A DNA stretch of 7,774 nucleotides from an uncultured Alphaproteobacteria bacterium (GTDB lineage: Bacteria; Pseudomonadota; Alphaproteobacteria; Micropepsales; Micropepsaceae). The notes beneath the pieces are model-generated. The model did no database searches. It was not told the DNA's origin and was given only the letters and a program-made list of their open reading frames with translations. Location of the stretch: NCBI GenBank assembly GCA_937942205.1, contig CALDFO010000392.1:1-7774 (forward strand). The letters are read 5' to 3'. Position 1 is the first letter of the stretch. Each line of letters begins with the position of its first letter. This document shows positions 6,016 to 7,774 of the stretch, piece after piece. The position numbers and the translations under genes are program-made.

Positions 6016-6573
6016 CCGTATATCGCCATCCTGTTTCTGGCCATCAGCCTGTCCGCGGACGCCTTTGCCGCCGCGCTGGGCAAGGGCGCCGCCCTGCACA
6101 AGCCCAGACTGACCGAGGCGCTGCGGATCGGACTGATCTTCGGCGGCATCGAAACCCTGACGCCGCTGCTCGGCTGGCTGCTGGGCCGGGCCGCCAGCCG
6201 CTATGTCGAAGCCTTCGACCACTGGATCGCCTTCGGCCTGCTGCTGGGAATCGGCGGCAAGATGATCTGGGAAAGTCTCCAGCGGGACGCCATAGCGCAA
6301 AAACCCCAGCGGCATTCTTTTTTCCTGCTGGTCCTGACGGCGGTGGGCACCAGCATCGACGCGCTGGCGGTGGGCGTCACCCTGGCGCTGGTGGACGCCA
6401 ATATTCTGGTCAACGCGCTGGCGATCGGCGCCGCCACCTTCACCATGACCACCATCGGCGTGATGGCGGGCCATGCGCTGGGAACGCGGTTCGGCAAATG
6501 GGCGGAAGGGATCGGCGGCCTGATCCTGATCGTGATCGGCGCGCATATCCTGGCGCAGCACCTGTCGGCCTGA
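6013..6573 (+). CDS. mntP: manganese efflux pump MntP
   Basis: A 186-residue inner-membrane protein that exports Mn(II), with six predicted helices and close overall similarity to E. coli MntP (YebN). Seen: SLSADAFAAALGKGAALHKP (12-31, with Asp16 in helix 1), GLIFGGIETLTPLLGW (Glu47 in helix 2), HWIAFGLLLGIGGKMIWE, a short cytoplasmic loop rich in Lys/Arg/Gln, and TAVGTSIDALAVGV (Asp116), a pseudo-repeat of the first half. The length is normal for the family. ATG 6013 gives the standard N-terminus; no ribosome site is obvious and the start lies in a hairpin. It follows the PCu(A)C gene by 53 bases and may be co-transcribed. If so, copper acquisition and manganese export would be linked, which is not the usual pairing. 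Alternatively it has its own promoter. Confidence 0.93.
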   Translation: MPYIAILFLAISLSADAFAAALGKGAALHKPRLTEALRIGLIFGGIETLTPLLGWLLGRAASRYVEAFDHWIAFGLLLGIGGKMIWESLQRDAIAQKPQRHSFFLLVLTAVGTSIDALAVGVTLALVDANILVNALAIGAATFTMTTIGVMAGHALGTRFGKWAEGIGGLILIVIGAHILAQHLSA

Positions 6574-6589
6574 GGCGGACGGCTCAGGC
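6568..6589. terminator. hairpin spanning the convergent mntP and tetR stop codons
   Basis: GCCTGAG (6568-6574) and CTCAGGC (6583-6589) form a perfect 7-bp stem with an 8-base loop. It contains the TGA of mntP on one arm and the stop of the TetR gene on the other. The two genes converge with 10 bases between. There is no T-run on either side, so it is not a textbook intrinsic terminator, but its position suits bidirectional termination or 3'-end protection. Confidence 0.4.
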
Positions 6590-7159
6590 AGGCTGACGGA
6601 AGCGGCCTTCCAGGCAGGCGATCATTTCGGCGGGCGCGAAGCCCAGCGCCTCCAGGCGGCCGGACCGGGCGAACAGCGCCAGCCCCGCCAGCGACGCCGC
6701 CAGCAGCACCACATCGCACTGGCTTTCGCGGTTGCCGGTGGGCATACCGCCCGCATCCGACAGCGCCTTGAGCGCCGCGATCAGGCGGCCGTTGAAAAGA
6801 CGCTCGGCGTCACCGCCCTGCGATCCATTGAGCGCGCCGGACGCGGCCGCCATCGTCTCGGCCCCGCGCAGCAGCTCCAGCGCGGCGATGCCCGCGCCCT
6901 GCAAGCCGCCCGCGCCGCGCATCACCCGCGCCAGCGCCGAAAGATCGTCCGCGGCCAGCGCCAGCAGCAATTCGTCCTTGTTGCGGAAATAGCCATACAG
7001 CGCGGCGGGCGCGAAGCCCGCCTCGGCGGCGACACCGCGCAGCGACAGCTCGCGCGCCCCGTCGCGGGCGGCGACGCGGCGGGCGGCGTCCAGGATGGCG
7101 ACACGCGAGGCCGCCTTGCTGCGGCGCGGTCTGGGCATCTGGCGAGCGGCTTCCGACAT
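6584..7159 (-). CDS. TetR/AcrR-family transcriptional regulator
   Basis: A 191-residue DNA-binding repressor. The N-terminal domain fits TetR: ILDAARRVAARDGARELSLR (22-41), then the helix-turn-helix with GVAAEAGFAPAALYGYF (42-58) and the closing RNKDELLLALA (59-69). The remaining 120 residues are helical, Ala/Leu/Gly-rich and not recognisable; they would bind the ligand and dimerise. I chose ATG 7159, with an in-frame ATG at 7138 (MPRPRRSK) as alternative. No Shine-Dalgarno precedes 7159, and the operator array lies only 4 bases upstream, so the message may be leaderless. It converges on mntP and lies 91 bases downstream of the secreted-protein gene on the same strand. Control of itself is likely; other targets are not visible here. 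No divergent target gene is present, which is unusual for TetR. Confidence 0.9.
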   Translation of the reverse strand: MSEAARQMPRPRRSKAASRVAILDAARRVAARDGARELSLRGVAAEAGFAPAALYGYFRNKDELLLALAADDLSALARVMRGAGGLQGAGIAALELLRGAETMAAASGALNGSQGGDAERLFNGRLIAALKALSDAGGMPTGNRESQCDVVLLAASLAGLALFARSGRLEALGFAPAEMIACLEGRFRQPA

Positions 7160-7163
7160 GGCC

Positions 7164-7212
7164 GAATCATAAGTGATTCGCCGCGAATCACAGAGCGCGT
7201 CAAATGGAATCA
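7164..7212 (-). promoter_or_regulatory. TetR operator array and candidate tetR promoter
   Basis: GTGATTCGC-C-GCGAATCAC (7173-7191) is a perfect 19-bp palindrome. Its half-site GAATCA/TGATTC recurs at 7164-7169, which forms a second inverted pair with 7174-7179 (4-base gap), and again at 7207-7212. The same-strand copies at 7164, 7185 and 7207 are 21-22 bases apart, close to two helical turns. On the minus strand TTGACG (7203-7198) is a strong -35 directly beside the palindrome, which would cover the -10. TATGAT (7171-7166) is an alternative -10, giving transcription from near the ATG. This layout suits autorepression. Confidence 0.75.
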
Positions 7213-7250
7213 GCCCCGCCCCCGCAGAGGTTGCGGCCAGCAGGCTGCGG

Positions 7251-7622
7251 TCAGTGAAAATCGGGATGGGCGTGCTTGTAGATGGTGATGGCGGTGTTGA
7301 TGGACAGGCTGGCCTTTTCCTTGGCCCGCTGGCTGGCCTCGATCCGCGCCCGCGCGTCGGCCTCCAGCGTCCCGTCGAAAGGCCGGGATTCGGTGACCGC
7401 CAGCGCCTTGCCCGCATCCACCTCGCGGCTGAGACAGAACTGGTAGAGATCGGACTGGGCCATGAACTCCCGCGTCGCCGCCATGGCGGCGCGAAGCTGC
7501 TCGCCGCCCACCCGGCTTCCATCGACCGGATCGGGCATCACCGGCTCCTCGCACTGGCTCTGGGCCCGTGCGCCGGTGGCGAGCAGGCACAGCAAGGCCG
7601 TCTGCAGCAGCGTGGTTTTCAA
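7251..7622 (-). CDS. small secreted protein of unknown function
   Basis: A 123-residue protein I cannot assign to a named family. The start is a TTG at 7622: AAAGGGA sits six bases upstream, and from there the frame begins with a clean signal peptide (K-T-T, then hydrophobic LLQTALLCLLATGARA, about 1-20). Upstream in-frame sequence is arginine/glycine-rich and unlike coding sequence. The mature part has an acidic Pro-rich opening with Cys24 (CEEPVMPDPVDG), then mostly helical, charged sequence with Cys63 (YQFCLSRE) and a C-terminus YKHAHPDFH. Cys24 and Cys63 could form a disulfide in the periplasm. Small alphaproteobacterial hypothetical proteins with a similar plan come to mind, but none with a known job. 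It shares the strand with the TetR gene 91 bases downstream; the palindrome array lies between them, so tetR may also be transcribed from its own promoter. Confidence 0.7.
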   Translation of the reverse strand: MKTTLLQTALLCLLATGARAQSQCEEPVMPDPVDGSRVGGEQLRAAMAATREFMAQSDLYQFCLSREVDAGKALAVTESRPFDGTLEADARARIEASQRAKEKASLSINTAITIYKHAHPDFH

Positions 7623-7628
7623 CCCATG

Positions 7629-7635
7629 TCCCTTT
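7629..7635 (-). promoter_or_regulatory. ribosome-binding site that fixes the TTG start of the secreted protein
   Basis: AAAGGGA on the minus strand lies six bases before TTG 7622. An ATG occurs between them (ATGGGTTGA on the minus strand) but runs into a stop after two codons. No other start in frame has a comparable ribosome site. Confidence 0.6.
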
Positions 7636-7774
7636 CGATGCGCCCCATGCCGCACACCCGGCAGTGTCGCACAGACCAGGGAACTTGCGCCAGCCGCGGA
7701 TGCGACCCAATTTGGTACGCTACCGCGCCGCAAATCCGGCGCGAAAAAAGCCGATGTCCGGCAGGCGGGATTTC

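Noticed and set aside
7648..7663. Small inverted repeat TGCCG/CGGCA upstream of the secreted-protein gene
   Set aside because: Only 5 bp, with no promoter element placed sensibly around it; too weak to call.
7724..7749. Perfect 7-bp hairpin CGCGCCG/CGGCGCG followed by AAAAAA, possible terminator
   Set aside because: On the plus strand the stem is followed by A's, not T's; on the minus strand the T's come before the stem. Neither orientation gives an intrinsic terminator.
1..7774. Search by eye for tRNA, rRNA, CRISPR repeats, transposase genes or IS ends
   Set aside because: No such structures were seen; apart from the relic repeat and the palindromes, the window is ordinary coding sequence.

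Overview
The window is GC-rich DNA, apparently from an alphaproteobacterium. The reasons are strong G/C bias at third codon positions, TonB-receptor and PCuAC/YcnI-type metal genes, and promoter-like sites resembling the Caulobacter TTGACGS ... GCTANAWC consensus. I cannot assign a genus; Caulobacterales, Sphingomonadales or Rhizomicrobium-like lineages would all fit.

Layout. (1) Positions 1-2163 hold a divergent pair. On the minus strand is an MFS transporter of the anion:cation symporter type, cut by the left edge. On the plus strand is a short-chain dehydrogenase that resembles DHRS6 and bacterial 2-keto-3-deoxy-L-fuconate dehydrogenases. A palindrome between them overlaps both candidate promoters, so they look like an uptake-plus-oxidation unit for a sugar acid. 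(2) Positions 2164-2330 hold a short relic: a second copy of the last nine codons and stop of the dehydrogenase, differing only at synonymous third positions. This is probably the tail of a deleted paralogue. (3) Positions 2331-5959 hold a five-gene plus-strand cluster that looks like a periplasmic copper system: a DUF2946-type small membrane or secreted protein, a TonB-dependent outer-membrane receptor, a YcnI/DUF1775 copper-binding protein, a 76-residue protein resembling the RNA polymerase alpha C-terminal domain, and a PCu(A)C copper chaperone. The last three reading frames overlap by 10-11 bases. (4) mntP (manganese exporter) follows after 53 bases, behind a hairpin that buries its start codon. 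(5) Positions 6584-7622 carry two minus-strand genes, a TetR-type regulator and a small secreted protein of unknown function. The regulator is preceded by a 19-bp perfect palindrome within an array of related half-sites.

Working together: the receptor would bring a metal complex (by context, copper) across the outer membrane. YcnI and PCu(A)C would bind it in the periplasm, PCu(A)C probably delivering it to cytochrome oxidase. The arrangement recalls the pcu copper-acquisition operon described in Bradyrhizobium. The most unusual element is the alpha-CTD-like protein embedded in this operon: a free-standing piece resembling the DNA- and activator-contacting module of RNA polymerase, with a Cys/His tail, translationally linked to copper proteins. 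It is a candidate for an undescribed regulator.
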